Source of the DNA: Leucobacter sp. G161
GTDB lineage: Bacteria > Actinomycetota > Actinomycetes > Actinomycetales > Microbacteriaceae
Length of the DNA stretch: 64,000 nt
Direction: 5' to 3'
Assembly: GCF_001482305.1 (NCBI RefSeq)
Contig: NZ_LOHP01000065.1
Span: 1-64,000 of the forward strand
Shown here: piece by piece, positions 17,832-27,397 of the stretch
Layout: each line of letters starts with the position of its first letter
Position numbering within the stretch: the stretch's first letter is position 1
Notes under the pieces: model-generated
Told to the model about the DNA's origin: nothing
Database searches by the model: none
The model's input: the letters and a program-made list of their open reading frames with translations, nothing else
Made by a program: the position numbers and the translations under genes

Positions 17832-19532
17832 TTAGTCTTCGACGAGTGGGCGTCTGATCCGGATCCGATGTCTGGCCAGGAGGGTGGCCCCGCCCGCAAG
17901 AGCAATGAGCGCCCCGATGCCGATGGCGGTCGCCACCAGCGACGATGAATCGAGGCCGCCGGTCGAATCAGCGGTCACGGGACTTGAACGCGAGGACGAA
18001 CCGGTGCCAGCCCCTGCGAGCTTCGATTTTTCGTTTGCCTTGCGTGCCGCTTCGAGCGCATCGAGCGCTTTCGCCGCATCCGCCGAGTCCGCATGCTTGG
18101 CGAGCGCAGTCTGGATGGCGCTCGGAATCGCTCCGCCGCCGGAAGTGGGCACGCCAGACAGATTCACTTCGAACGCCGCGGGCCACGTGTGCTCTCGGGT
18201 GCCGCCAAAGATTGGACCGCCGATACTGTACGCGAGGTCGCCGATCGTCACCGACGCAGTCATCGCGCGCGCGATCGCTGACGCGGTGGGGTCGATGCGG
18301 CCTAGGTCCACGGTGACGCTCGAAACCGTCGAGCCGCCGCCGGTGCTCACAACTCCCCCTCCCGAAATGCTGCGCACGGTAAGAATCCGGTCCTGGATCA
18401 CTACGGGGACTGTCACCCGAGCTGCCCCATCTTGGGACACGATCAGCGTGGCATTGTCTGCGACAGGGTCTTTCGGAGGGAAGGCACCGCTCGTGATGTG
18501 CGGGTCAAGCGGCAGCCCAGTGTCCGCACGGCTAAACCAGATGTTTGCACTCACCGGGTAGCTTCCTGGTGCGAGCTGGGTGTCTGCGACCGCACCACGG
18601 TCGATGCTCGCAGGGAGCCTGCTGCCCTGCTTGCCACCGGAGCCACCCTTGCCCCCAGCACCGCTGCCGGTTCCAGGGTTAGGACGCTGCCCTCCACTGC
18701 CCGAGCCGGTTTGGCTGCCCCGGGTTCCACCGGGGATCTTCACCTTGGTGTCTGCGGACAGCCATGTGGCGCTGGCGTAGTCGACCGCAAGGTGAATATC
18801 CCAGGTTTTGTCGAGCTGCAGTGGTGCCGCATACACCCGGCTCCGGGAAAACACGTAGTCCGATTTCGTGCTGTCCAGGCTGAACACTGCCTGCGTGATG
18901 CGCCCGCCAGTGTTGGCCCCGTAGGTTCGGTTATCGCGAGCGACACCGGCCAGCTCCACCCCGGCTGAGGGCGTGCCCAGCTGCATGAGCGTGAAGGCAG
19001 GGTTCGGCACGTCGACGATGAGTGAACGTGTGCCGCGCTTGTCCACGATGAGCGAGGCGTTGTCGCGCACTGGCGTGGTCGGGATGCCGTAGTTGGGGTC
19101 ACGAGGGTCGACAAGTGGATTCTTGGGGTTCGTCATGTACGCGGTGAGCCCGAGAATGTCGTTCTTCGCAGCGGGGACGAACAGGTTCGCGGTGACTCGA
19201 TATGTCCCGGGTAGCCATTCGTCGGGGAGTGCTTCCTCTCGCACGGACAGCGTTCCGCCCACATAGCTGAAGCGGTAGTTCGTCGCGCTTCCACCAACCG
19301 GGGTGAGTTCGTACCGCGCGCCAGCCGTGAGGGCACCCGGCGGTGCGATGACTGGGCTCACAAAGCCCGCCGCGGTCGCCGCAGTCTCATCGTTGACAAA
19401 GCCGCGGTAGCTGAGCGCAAGTCTCGGCTGCCCGTTCGCGGCTATGGTCTCGCCCCCGTACGTTGCGGTCAGTGGCGCCTTCGTGATCTCCCAAGCGATA
19501 TCGACCGGGGCCATGCTCCCGTCGTTCCACAC
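17832..19532 (-). CDS. C-terminal frame of the large NEAT-like surface protein (split by frameshift)
   Basis: This 566-codon frame continues the upstream 767-codon frame after a one-base slip near 19533; the GTG at 19532 lacks a Shine-Dalgarno and is probably not a true start. It holds an MBG-type domain (about 15-97: KAPLTATYGGETI then a YRFSYVGGTLSV end) and two NEAT-like repeats (about 108-255 and 320-460). These are separated by a Gly/Ser/Pro linker near 270-305. A Lys/Ala-rich segment, one transmembrane helix (about 530-550) and a basic tail (RHRIRIRR) follow. There is no clear LPXTG motif, so membrane anchoring is inferred. Confidence 0.75.
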   Translation of the reverse strand: MWNDGSMAPVDIAWEITKAPLTATYGGETIAANGQPRLALSYRGFVNDETAATAAGFVSPVIAPPGALTAGARYELTPVGGSATNYRFSYVGGTLSVREEALPDEWLPGTYRVTANLFVPAAKNDILGLTAYMTNPKNPLVDPRDPNYGIPTTPVRDNASLIVDKRGTRSLIVDVPNPAFTLMQLGTPSAGVELAGVARDNRTYGANTGGRITQAVFSLDSTKSDYVFSRSRVYAAPLQLDKTWDIHLAVDYASATWLSADTKVKIPGGTRGSQTGSGSGGQRPNPGTGSGAGGKGGSGGKQGSRLPASIDRGAVADTQLAPGSYPVSANIWFSRADTGLPLDPHITSGAFPPKDPVADNATLIVSQDGAARVTVPVVIQDRILTVRSISGGGVVSTGGGSTVSSVTVDLGRIDPTASAIARAMTASVTIGDLAYSIGGPIFGGTREHTWPAAFEVNLSGVPTSGGGAIPSAIQTALAKHADSADAAKALDALEAARKANEKSKLAGAGTGSSSRSSPVTADSTGGLDSSSLVATAIGIGALIALAGGATLLARHRIRIRRPLVED

Positions 19533-21772
19533 GAACCCGGTAGCAGTGTCGCACGAGCGACGTAGCTCCCCGCGTCAGCCGCTACTGGCCGCACCGACAG
19601 CTCGTATCCCTCTCCGTCGAGCACGCCGTGTTGCGGAAGCCCGGTGTAGCGAAGCGCGGTGACAGCCTGCGGTTTAGCGATCGGCTTCGGCTTCTCGCTG
19701 GCCACCAGCACGTAGGCGATCTCAGTGCCCGAGGTTTGCGCGGAATCAATGTCACCATCTTTACCTGTCGCCGCATTCCAGAGCGCGACCTGCACCATCG
19801 CTGCGGGTGATTCGGCATCAGTGTCGACCCCAACGATGGTGAACGCAGCAGAGCGCGACCCACTTCCGGCTCCCAACGGTTCTACTGACGTCAGCCCTGA
19901 TCCAACCGTGCCACGGACGAGATACACCCGGTCGGCGTCCCCGCTCACAGGCACCGAGCCACTCAGACTCGTCAGCCCGCCGCCGAGCGGATACTGCCAC
20001 GAGGAATGTTTCGCGACCGTCGCACCGGGAACGTTTTCGTAGCTCAAATCGAGTCCGAAGGTGAACAGTCGCACATCCGGGTCTTCAAAGGCCTCGTGTA
20101 GCAGCGCTGCTGCTTCGCTCGTGCGGGCAGCTGAAGTCTCTTCACCGAGGAACGAGTAGTATGCGCCGAGCGAATCGAGCGATTCGAAGTCCATGCCGGG
20201 AAAGTCCCAATCTGCCTCACCCGTGGTCCGATAGGTCATCGTGGTGCCCAAGTCACTCTCGAAGGTTTTCGTGTGTGCCCAGGGAACGGATGCCTCGGCG
20301 TCGACAATCGCGAATGTCCCGAGGCCATCAGGCGCAAAGGTGACGCTCGCTTCAGCAATCGCCTCAGTCTCAAGTCTCGTCGCTTTGCCACCTTCGATGG
20401 CGAACACGACCGGTGATTCAACGTCAGTGGGCAGCGTGACACGCGTCGCGATGTCGCCGCTGAGATCGATCGATTCCTCCCCGGCGAGGAGGTCAAGCCG
20501 CCAGCTCTGCGCGGTTGGTTCGCTCAGAAAGTCACGCGCGAGCGTTCGCGTTATCGCCTCATGATCGGGCGTCGGAGTGGTCGCGCCCAGCTTCGCTTCC
20601 GTGAGTCGGGGAATGCGTCCGTCGCCTTCCTCTGCTGACACGGTCACCTCGGCACCCGTTGCCGTGTGCTCATAGGTTTGTGTGAAGTCGCCGCTGAGTT
20701 GGCGCACCGCGCCAGCGAAGTCGACACTCAGGTGAATCGCCCAAGTCTTTTCGGTCGCGAGTGGAACGGGATACTGCACCGCGGGCCCAAAGGTGTATTC
20801 CCCTCCGGAGTGCGCGAGCTCAGCGGTGACGTTCACGATGCGATCTGGGTAACGCGGGTCAGGCTGAAGGTTCGCCCAGGCAATCGAACCGCCGCGCTCG
20901 ATGTTGGTAATGCGCAGTTCATCGCTGCTGCTGATCTGTTGCAGCGTGAAGATTTCTTGTGTGAACGGGACGTCCACCTCGGTTGTTCCGTCCGCAGCAA
21001 CGCGAAGGGTCGCATTGAGCTTCTGCGGATTGACCGGTGGGAACGACGCATCGGCCATGTATACGTTCACACCGATCGGAGCATCAGCTGCTGCAACGAA
21101 CGGGTTCACCGTGGCAGTGTAAATGCCCGGCGCGAGACGAGCGGCCGATGCCGGTGCTGGCATACCGGCTGCCCCAGCTCCTCGCAGCTCGCCGAACGGC
21201 GCTGTCTCCTGTCCGGGACCTGTCGCCGCGTCATCTCCAGGGTCCGGGAAATCCCCAGGGCCAGAGTCATCCCCCGCCGAGCTCGGGGCTGAGTCAGCCG
21301 GTCCCCCGTCCTCGGCAGTCACGTCGTCGACAGTGCCGGAGGCTAGGGGCTCCTGCTCGGGAACAGCCTCTGGCAGCCCAACGCTGAGCGTCGCCGCTTC
21401 GCTGGTGGCGCTGCCTGCGGCTCCCTCAACTCGGGCGCGGAATTGGATGCCGTCGTCCGACACGGTTGGCGCCGGGACGACCAGCGTCGGGTCATCCGCT
21501 GTCTCGTTGTCCGAGGGTTCGATCTGCGTCCATAGCGTCCCCTGGTCAGCGGACGATTCCCACTGCACCGATGTGTCGCCGCTGTCGTCAAACCCTACAG
21601 AGAAGCTCGCTGGCATCCCCTCCGTAACACTCACGCTCAGTGGTTGCTGGGTGATCTCGGGAGCCGCACCGTCCGCGGTGACGGCGATCGCTGCATTGGG
21701 CGTGCCCACTGCAAGAATCACGGATAGCGCGAGGGCCGATATCGACAGGGATCTACGTGCGCGGGTGTGCAT
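19469..21772 (-). CDS. N-terminal frame of the large NEAT-like surface protein (split by frameshift)
   Basis: This 767-codon frame has a signal peptide (residues 1-30), an Ig-like domain (about 37-131), an acidic Pro/Gly/Asp-rich linker (about 133-200) and one NEAT-like repeat (about 213-355). That repeat starts GIYTATVNPFV, has IGVNVYMAD, the strand NATLRVAADGTTEVDVP, and ends KTWAIHLSVDF. A long region without a recognised fold and the start of an MBG-type domain follow. The true MBG continuation (VWNDGSMAPVDIAWEI) is in the next frame; inserting one T in the GGGTTCGTG context (coding strand) restores it. The whole protein would be about 1310 residues. It starts 80 bp after the small NEAT-like gene. 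Confidence 0.75.
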   Translation of the reverse strand: MHTRARRSLSISALALSVILAVGTPNAAIAVTADGAAPEITQQPLSVSVTEGMPASFSVGFDDSGDTSVQWESSADQGTLWTQIEPSDNETADDPTLVVPAPTVSDDGIQFRARVEGAAGSATSEAATLSVGLPEAVPEQEPLASGTVDDVTAEDGGPADSAPSSAGDDSGPGDFPDPGDDAATGPGQETAPFGELRGAGAAGMPAPASAARLAPGIYTATVNPFVAAADAPIGVNVYMADASFPPVNPQKLNATLRVAADGTTEVDVPFTQEIFTLQQISSSDELRITNIERGGSIAWANLQPDPRYPDRIVNVTAELAHSGGEYTFGPAVQYPVPLATEKTWAIHLSVDFAGAVRQLSGDFTQTYEHTATGAEVTVSAEEGDGRIPRLTEAKLGATTPTPDHEAITRTLARDFLSEPTAQSWRLDLLAGEESIDLSGDIATRVTLPTDVESPVVFAIEGGKATRLETEAIAEASVTFAPDGLGTFAIVDAEASVPWAHTKTFESDLGTTMTYRTTGEADWDFPGMDFESLDSLGAYYSFLGEETSAARTSEAAALLHEAFEDPDVRLFTFGLDLSYENVPGATVAKHSSWQYPLGGGLTSLSGSVPVSGDADRVYLVRGTVGSGLTSVEPLGAGSGSRSAAFTIVGVDTDAESPAAMVQVALWNAATGKDGDIDSAQTSGTEIAYVLVASEKPKPIAKPQAVTALRYTGLPQHGVLDGEGYELSVRPVAADAGSYVARATLLPGSCGTTGAWPRSISLGRSRRRH

Positions 21773-21852
21773 CTGGTCAAACCTTTTCGAAGAAGCTGCT
21801 CCGGGGTGCCGGCTCAGGCTGTGTGATGGGGGTGTGAACTTCGACTACTGCC

Positions 21853-22422
21853 TCAACGGGCTGTCGTCGTGTCCCACACGAGATTGAGATCCCACTGCTT
21901 GACACCGCGGTAGAGAAAGAAGTTCGCATACTCTTGGCTCGGGCTGAACGTCGCGACGGCAGCTCCACCCGCGAAGTCAGTCACGTCAAACGTCACTGTA
22001 CTGATTCGCGTCTTCGGGCCGCCCGATGCGGTTTTCCATGCTGTGGTACCTGTCTCAACAACGCTGACGGCCCCGTCAGCTGAGGCTGCCGGGAAGCTGA
22101 GCACACCGAACGTGGTGTTTACGAGGGGGACGGTGAGCAGCTCAGTGCCATCGGGCTGCACCTCGAGAGTCGCGTTCCCAACGACGGGGCTACTCGGGTA
22201 TCCCAGCGGCGGTGCTGCGGGGTTCGTCACGTAAGCATTCAGCCCGATAGGAGTATCGCTCGCGTGAACGTAGACGTTCGCGGACACAGTGTGGGTTCCC
22301 ACGTTCAAGCCCGGGGTGGCTTGAGCCGCGCTCCCACCGGAGAGGACAGCTGAGGCGGCGAGTAGCGTCGCGACGGCGATGCTGAACGTGCGGTCGCGGC
22401 GCGGTACTGAGGTTCGGGGCAT
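21853..22422 (-). CDS. Secreted single-domain NEAT-like protein
   Basis: The 189-residue exported protein has an Arg-rich signal peptide (cleavage likely near the AQA at about 33) and one NEAT-like domain (about 36-185). The strand pattern follows NEAT folds: GTHTVSANVYV, IGLNAYVTNP, NATLEVQPDGTELLTVPL, TVTFDVTDF, KQWDLNLVWD. The Tyr pair (YxxxY) that binds haem in classical NEAT domains is replaced by Trp, so haem binding is not certain. The ATG at 22422 has AAGGAAG upstream. It is the first gene after the iron box, has no anchor, and may act as a free shuttle to the large surface protein. Confidence 0.78.
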   Translation of the reverse strand: MPRTSVPRRDRTFSIAVATLLAASAVLSGGSAAQATPGLNVGTHTVSANVYVHASDTPIGLNAYVTNPAAPPLGYPSSPVVGNATLEVQPDGTELLTVPLVNTTFGVLSFPAASADGAVSVVETGTTAWKTASGGPKTRISTVTFDVTDFAGGAAVATFSPSQEYANFFLYRGVKQWDLNLVWDTTTAR

Positions 22423-22455
22423 GGGACTTCCTTGCGTTAGCTGGCGTGTAGTCGG

Positions 22456-22470
22456 CCCGCTTCGAGCGGG
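22456..22470 (-). other. Small hairpin in the leader of the iron-box operon
   Basis: CCCGCT and AGCGGG form a 6-bp stem with a 3-nt loop in the putative 5' untranslated region, 34 bp before the ATG. A role in mRNA stability is possible; nothing more can be said. Confidence 0.3.
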
Positions 22471-22525
22471 TAAATCCACCTTCTCATTCATCAGACGAAG
22501 CAGGGGTTGCCGTGGCTACCTTTTC

Positions 22526-22544
22526 TGAGGTTAGCCTAACCTAA
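22526..22544. promoter_or_regulatory. DtxR/IdeR iron box
   Basis: TGAGGTTAGCCTAACCTAA matches the 19-bp DtxR/IdeR consensus TTAGGTTAGSCTAACCTAA at every position except the second. It lies about 104 bp upstream of the secreted NEAT-like gene on that gene's promoter side, with an additional CTAA half-repeat beyond it. By established knowledge, Fe(II)-loaded DtxR/IdeR represses from such sites, so the leftward operon should be induced in iron limitation. No dtxR-type gene is in the window. Confidence 0.88.
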
Positions 22545-22745
22545 CTAAGATCTGATGTTTCATCCCCACAGCTCTCCCCTATCAATCCGGGCGCCACGCA
22601 CACTGCCAAACGCTCGAGCGGGTGAGCTCGGCACGGAGGTCGGAACGCATCCTCGGAAATCCACGTCACCCCACTGGCCGAAGGTTCGAAACCACCCTCA
22701 GCGAGCTACGGGAGCGGACAAGAAACGACGCCACCACACGACAGC

Positions 22746-22779
22746 GCCGGCTGCCGGGAACGGATTCCCGGCAGCCGGC
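22746..22779 (-). terminator. Strong hairpin terminator downstream of the alcohol dehydrogenase remnant
   Basis: A perfect 15-bp stem (GCCGGCTGCCGGGAA with its complement) closes on a CGGA loop, 17 bp after the TAA of the dehydrogenase remnant. It presumably ended the original gene and now ends the acyl-CoA ligase transcript. A T-run is absent. Confidence 0.7.
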
Positions 22780-22795
22780 ACACGTGCGGCACTGC

Positions 22796-22954
22796 TTAGT
22801 TATCGAGTATGGCGACGGGTCGCCCGTTCACCTCGCCGCGCTTCAGGCGACCGAGGCCATCGGGGATCTCATCGAAGCTGATGCGCTCAGCTTTCACCGA
22901 GTCGTCGCCCGCGGCGACCAACACGCGATCACAGGTTCTCGCTCTGGCCGTATG
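22796..22954 (-). pseudogene. C-terminal remnant of a zinc-type alcohol dehydrogenase
   Basis: Directly after the acyl-CoA ligase stop, the same frame reads on for 52 codons. The last ~43 residues are the typical end of a zinc-dependent alcohol dehydrogenase/quinone oxidoreductase: RVLVAAGDDSV, then ERISFDEIPDGLGRLKRGEV, ending in a GRPVAIL tail. No start codon, coenzyme domain or catalytic domain is present. This looks like a deletion that removed most of the gene and joined its end to the ligase. It is too short for the usual ORF cutoffs. Confidence 0.75.
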
Positions 22955-24667
22955 TCACTGATTGGTCAGCAGAAGCTCGCGCACCTCGCGTCGCAGCACC
23001 TTTCCGACCATCGATCGTGGCAACTCAGGGACGAACTCAACCCGCTTGGGGACCTTGTACGCCGTGAGCCTGGTGCGGCAGAACGTACGCACTGACTCCG
23101 ATTCGAGTTGCGCACCGCTCCGGGTCACAATCGCCGCCGCGACCATCTCGGCCCCATCTCCGCGTGGCAGTGACACGACCGCCGCGTCCGCGATGTCGGG
23201 GTGCGACAGCAGCACCTCTTCAACTTCAGAGGGTGACACGTTGAAGCCGCCGGTGATGATCAGCTCCTTCCGTCGGTCAACAACCGTCACAAACCCGTCC
23301 GCCGAGACGGTGACGATGTCGCCGGTGCGCAGCCAGCCGTCTTGCAGCAGGGTTTCCGCGGTGTCTTCCGGGCGCTTCCAGTACCCTGCGAACACCTGCG
23401 GGCCCCTGAGCAGGAGTTCCCCCGGCTCTCCAACACCCACCTCAACCGCCGGGTTGTCGGGGTCAACCACGCGAATCTCAGTGCTCGGAAACGGGACGCC
23501 AACGGACCCGGGCCGACGGGATGGGCCAGCGGGGTTTCCGAGCGCAACCGGCGAGGCCTCAGTCATGCCGTACCCTTCGACGAGCAGGCCCCCAGTGACC
23601 TCTTCCCAGCGCTGCACTGTCGAGACCGGCAGCGGCATCGCCCCCGAGATCGCGAATCGCACCGTCGAGAGATCGAGCTCCCCGCGAACTGCCGCGCGCG
23701 CCAGCTGGTCGTAGATAGGTGGCACCCCTGGCAGGAACGTCGGAGGCGAGTGCTTCGCAGCCTTCTGCACGAGGCCGACGTCAAACGTCGGGAACAACAC
23801 CAAACGGGCACCGATACTCATCGCAAAGGTGAGGCACAGGGTCAGCCCGTACGCATGAAACAGCGGCAGAACACCGTAGAACACCTCGTCACCCTCGCGC
23901 AGGCCCGGCAGCCATTCCCGGCCTTGCATCGCATTCGCTCGCAGGTTCTCGTGGGTCAGGATCGCACCCTTCGGCCTGCCCGTCGTCCCGCTGGTGTACT
24001 GCAGCACAGCAATGTCGTCGAGCTTCGGGCCCGCCACGCGCTTTGGCAGCCGGTTCCCCAGCAGCGACTCCCACGACCGCATCGCCTTCGAGGCAGGTCG
24101 CGCCGTGAGCTTCTTTCGCGCGGCACGAGCCGCCGGAACTGGCAGCCGAAGAGCGAGCTGTTGCAGCGTTGGCATTTCTTTAGTCATGTTCACGGTGACG
24201 ATGTTCTGTGGCCGCACATCCTCCGGCAGGCGATCGATTTTCTCGCTCGCAACGTCCCAGACGATCGCGAGCGTTGCTTCGTGATCCTCAAACTGATGGC
24301 GCAGTTCGCGTTCGGTGTACAGGGGATTGTGTTCGACGACGACTGCGCCCAGTCGCAACACCGCATAGAATGCGACAACGTGCTGCGGGCAATTGGGGAG
24401 GACAAGCGCGACCCGGTCTCCTGCCTTCACTCCAAGCTTGCGCAGCCCCAGGGCGGCACGTTCAACTTGCTCGTACAGTGCTTTGTACTTCGTGGTGCGC
24501 CCGAAGAACTCGAGCGCGACATGGTTCGGAAACCGCTGAGCGCTGGCCTGCAACGCTTCGGGGAGAGTCTGGCTCACCGGATCAATTTCGGGGCGCACGC
24601 CTTCGGCATAGGAAGTCAGCCATGGGCGCGACTCATTTGCCTGGGCCCCGTCAAAAACTGTAGTCAT
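22955..24667 (-). CDS. Long-chain fatty-acid-CoA ligase (AMP-forming)
   Basis: The 570-residue cytoplasmic enzyme activates fatty acids to acyl-CoA through an acyl-AMP. It has the P-loop YTSGTTGRPKGAIL, the adenine-binding YGMTEASP motif, the hinge region TGDIVTVSADGFVTVVDRRKELI, and GGFNVSPSEVEEVL with a C-terminal catalytic Lys in MVGKVLRREV. Its length matches FadD-type ligases. The ATG at 24667 begins MTTVFDGAQ; the upstream in-frame extension is not protein-like. It is monocistronic and is followed by the dehydrogenase remnant. Chain-length preference is not visible. Confidence 0.92.
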   Translation of the reverse strand: MTTVFDGAQANESRPWLTSYAEGVRPEIDPVSQTLPEALQASAQRFPNHVALEFFGRTTKYKALYEQVERAALGLRKLGVKAGDRVALVLPNCPQHVVAFYAVLRLGAVVVEHNPLYTERELRHQFEDHEATLAIVWDVASEKIDRLPEDVRPQNIVTVNMTKEMPTLQQLALRLPVPAARAARKKLTARPASKAMRSWESLLGNRLPKRVAGPKLDDIAVLQYTSGTTGRPKGAILTHENLRANAMQGREWLPGLREGDEVFYGVLPLFHAYGLTLCLTFAMSIGARLVLFPTFDVGLVQKAAKHSPPTFLPGVPPIYDQLARAAVRGELDLSTVRFAISGAMPLPVSTVQRWEEVTGGLLVEGYGMTEASPVALGNPAGPSRRPGSVGVPFPSTEIRVVDPDNPAVEVGVGEPGELLLRGPQVFAGYWKRPEDTAETLLQDGWLRTGDIVTVSADGFVTVVDRRKELIITGGFNVSPSEVEEVLLSHPDIADAAVVSLPRGDGAEMVAAAIVTRSGAQLESESVRTFCRTRLTAYKVPKRVEFVPELPRSMVGKVLRREVRELLLTNQ

Positions 24668-24803
24668 GGTGTTGGCCGTCCTATCGTCGGTGTACCCCCA
24701 GCCTAGGCAGTGCCCTATCCGCCAGAACGCATCCATTGCCTCGCACCACCCCACGGCAGGTGCGTAACCCCACCGGGCGCTCTGGTCGACGGCATCACCG
24801 CGA

Positions 24804-25712
24804 TCACAGGCAGCGGCTCTCCAACTGCATCGTGAGCGTGCCGTCGATGGTGAAACGGTCGTCGACTGAAATCGCATACATGGCGCTCGCCCCCGTCTTC
24901 GTCGCAACAGACTTATCACGTTGTCCGTCTTCCAGTGCTTCGAGGTAGCCTGCTTGCGCCCAAGCTGCCAGGACTCGCTGCTTCGCTCGTCCCTCATCGT
25001 CGCTGGGCAGCGTAAACGCGAGCGTGAGCTGCTCCCCCAGCCCTTCCGGCTGCGCGGGCGCACAGCTGTGCGTCTTGATTGGTGGGTGCATCGCGTCGAA
25101 TTCAACGGGCTTCTCGCCGGTGACCTCGACCGTCGCCGCTAGCCCACCGAAGTCGGCCATTGCCGCTTCGACGAGCACCCGCATCTCCCGATCAGCGTCC
25201 TCGCTGGAGAACGCTTCGAGGGCGGGGTCTTTGGCCCCGTTCGTCAAGGCCTCCAGCCCGGCACCACCAGTGTCTGGGACAAGACGCACCGGCCCGATCC
25301 GCTCGTGAGTCACTCTCACGATTGTGGACAGTGAGCTGCCCGACGCAAAGCCCATTGCCAGTACCGTCCCGAGGAGCATTGCGCCGCTGACGATCCCGAA
25401 TCTCAACCAGATCTTGCTGCGGCGCAGGGCTGCAACGACCGCTACCACCGCAAGCGCGGCCATGACGACCACCGCTACAAGCGCGAGGCGCACGATCGAT
25501 TGGGCTGCGTCGGCGAGCGCTGAGGTCCAGCGCTCGAGCATTCCGGCATCGTTCGGATCCCACAGCACCGAGGCACCCGCAAAGGCGCCCGAGAAAAACA
25601 GCACCCCGCAGTACACCGCGACCATGGCACCGAGCGCCACCGCGCACACAAGTTGAACCGCGCTCCCACGGGGACGCCGAGCTGGCGGCGATTCAGGACC
25701 CGGATCAGTCAT
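24804..25712 (-). CDS. Hypothetical membrane protein, 302 aa
   Basis: I do not recognise a family. Three hydrophobic segments lie in the N-terminal half (about residues 20-45, 70-95 and 103-127). A soluble C-terminal domain follows that includes HPPIKTHSCAPAQPEGLGEQLTLAF, KQRVLAAWAQAGYLEALEDG and RFTIDGTLTMQLESRCL. Two cysteines (in HSCAP and ESRC near the end) could form a disulfide, which would suit an extracytoplasmic location. The ATG at 25712 was chosen at the point where protein-like composition begins. It lies just downstream of the tRNA terminator. Confidence 0.7.
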   Translation of the reverse strand: MTDPGPESPPARRPRGSAVQLVCAVALGAMVAVYCGVLFFSGAFAGASVLWDPNDAGMLERWTSALADAAQSIVRLALVAVVVMAALAVVAVVAALRRSKIWLRFGIVSGAMLLGTVLAMGFASGSSLSTIVRVTHERIGPVRLVPDTGGAGLEALTNGAKDPALEAFSSEDADREMRVLVEAAMADFGGLAATVEVTGEKPVEFDAMHPPIKTHSCAPAQPEGLGEQLTLAFTLPSDDEGRAKQRVLAAWAQAGYLEALEDGQRDKSVATKTGASAMYAISVDDRFTIDGTLTMQLESRCL

Positions 25713-25824
25713 AACGACACCATCGCCTACCGTGTCGCCGAAATCAAGTCGCCAGAAGAGTTGCCCGCCCATGGCCCGCGCCGAGAGCAGGCCTGAGCAC
25801 ACGAGCCGCGTGTCAAGAAACGCG

Positions 25825-25849
25825 AAAAGCCCCGGAAACCGGGGCTTTT
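25825..25849 (-). terminator. Rho-independent terminator of the tRNA-Gln transcript
   Basis: AAAAGCCCCGG and CCGGGGCTTTT form an 11-bp stem with an AAA loop. It is followed by T residues in either direction and lies four bases beyond the CCA end of the leftward tRNA. Confidence 0.85.
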
Positions 25850-25852
25850 CTG

Positions 25853-25927
25853 TGGCTGGGATACCAGGACTCGAACCTAGAATGACGGTACCAGAAACCG
25901 TAGTGTTGCCAATTACACCATATCCCA
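25853..25927 (-). tRNA. tRNA-Gln (anticodon CTG), CCA encoded
   Basis: The cloverleaf reads with a 7-bp acceptor stem (TGGGATA with TATCCCA), a D arm containing TAATTGGCA, the anticodon stem ACGGT/ACCGT around the loop TTCTGGT (anticodon CTG), and a T arm with GGTTCGAGTCC. The discriminator is G and the 3' CCA is encoded. The mature part without CCA is 25856-25927. A terminator follows immediately. Confidence 0.96.
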
Positions 25928-26005
25928 AAGTGGAAATCCGCTACCTTTTCGGGCTGCGGCACCGAGAGATAACTCTACCCGGTAACCGCACGGATTTCAA
26001 AACGG

Positions 26006-26035
26006 GGCGCGCGCAGCGTGTAAGCCGCGCGCGCC
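26006..26035 (-). terminator. Terminator of the nucleoside salvage operon
   Basis: GGCGCGCGC and GCGCGCGCC form a 9-bp stem with a 12-nt loop, five bases after the deoA stop. In the leftward direction it is followed by a TTTT run. Confidence 0.7.
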
Positions 26036-26040
26036 GCGCC

Positions 26041-27345
<1,305 letters not shown>

Positions 27346-27397
27346 GTTCAGGTCCTTTCGTGGAGACGAACCGGCGCCTGCGCGCCGGCAGATACAA

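Noticed and set aside
17832-22422. HtaA-type haem domains
   Set aside because: The repeats lack the HtaA pattern and match NEAT-like strand order better, though without the usual haem Tyr motif.
22622-23095. A 157-codon + strand frame near the iron box
   Set aside because: It lies opposite the ligase end and the dehydrogenase remnant and has no start signal or family.
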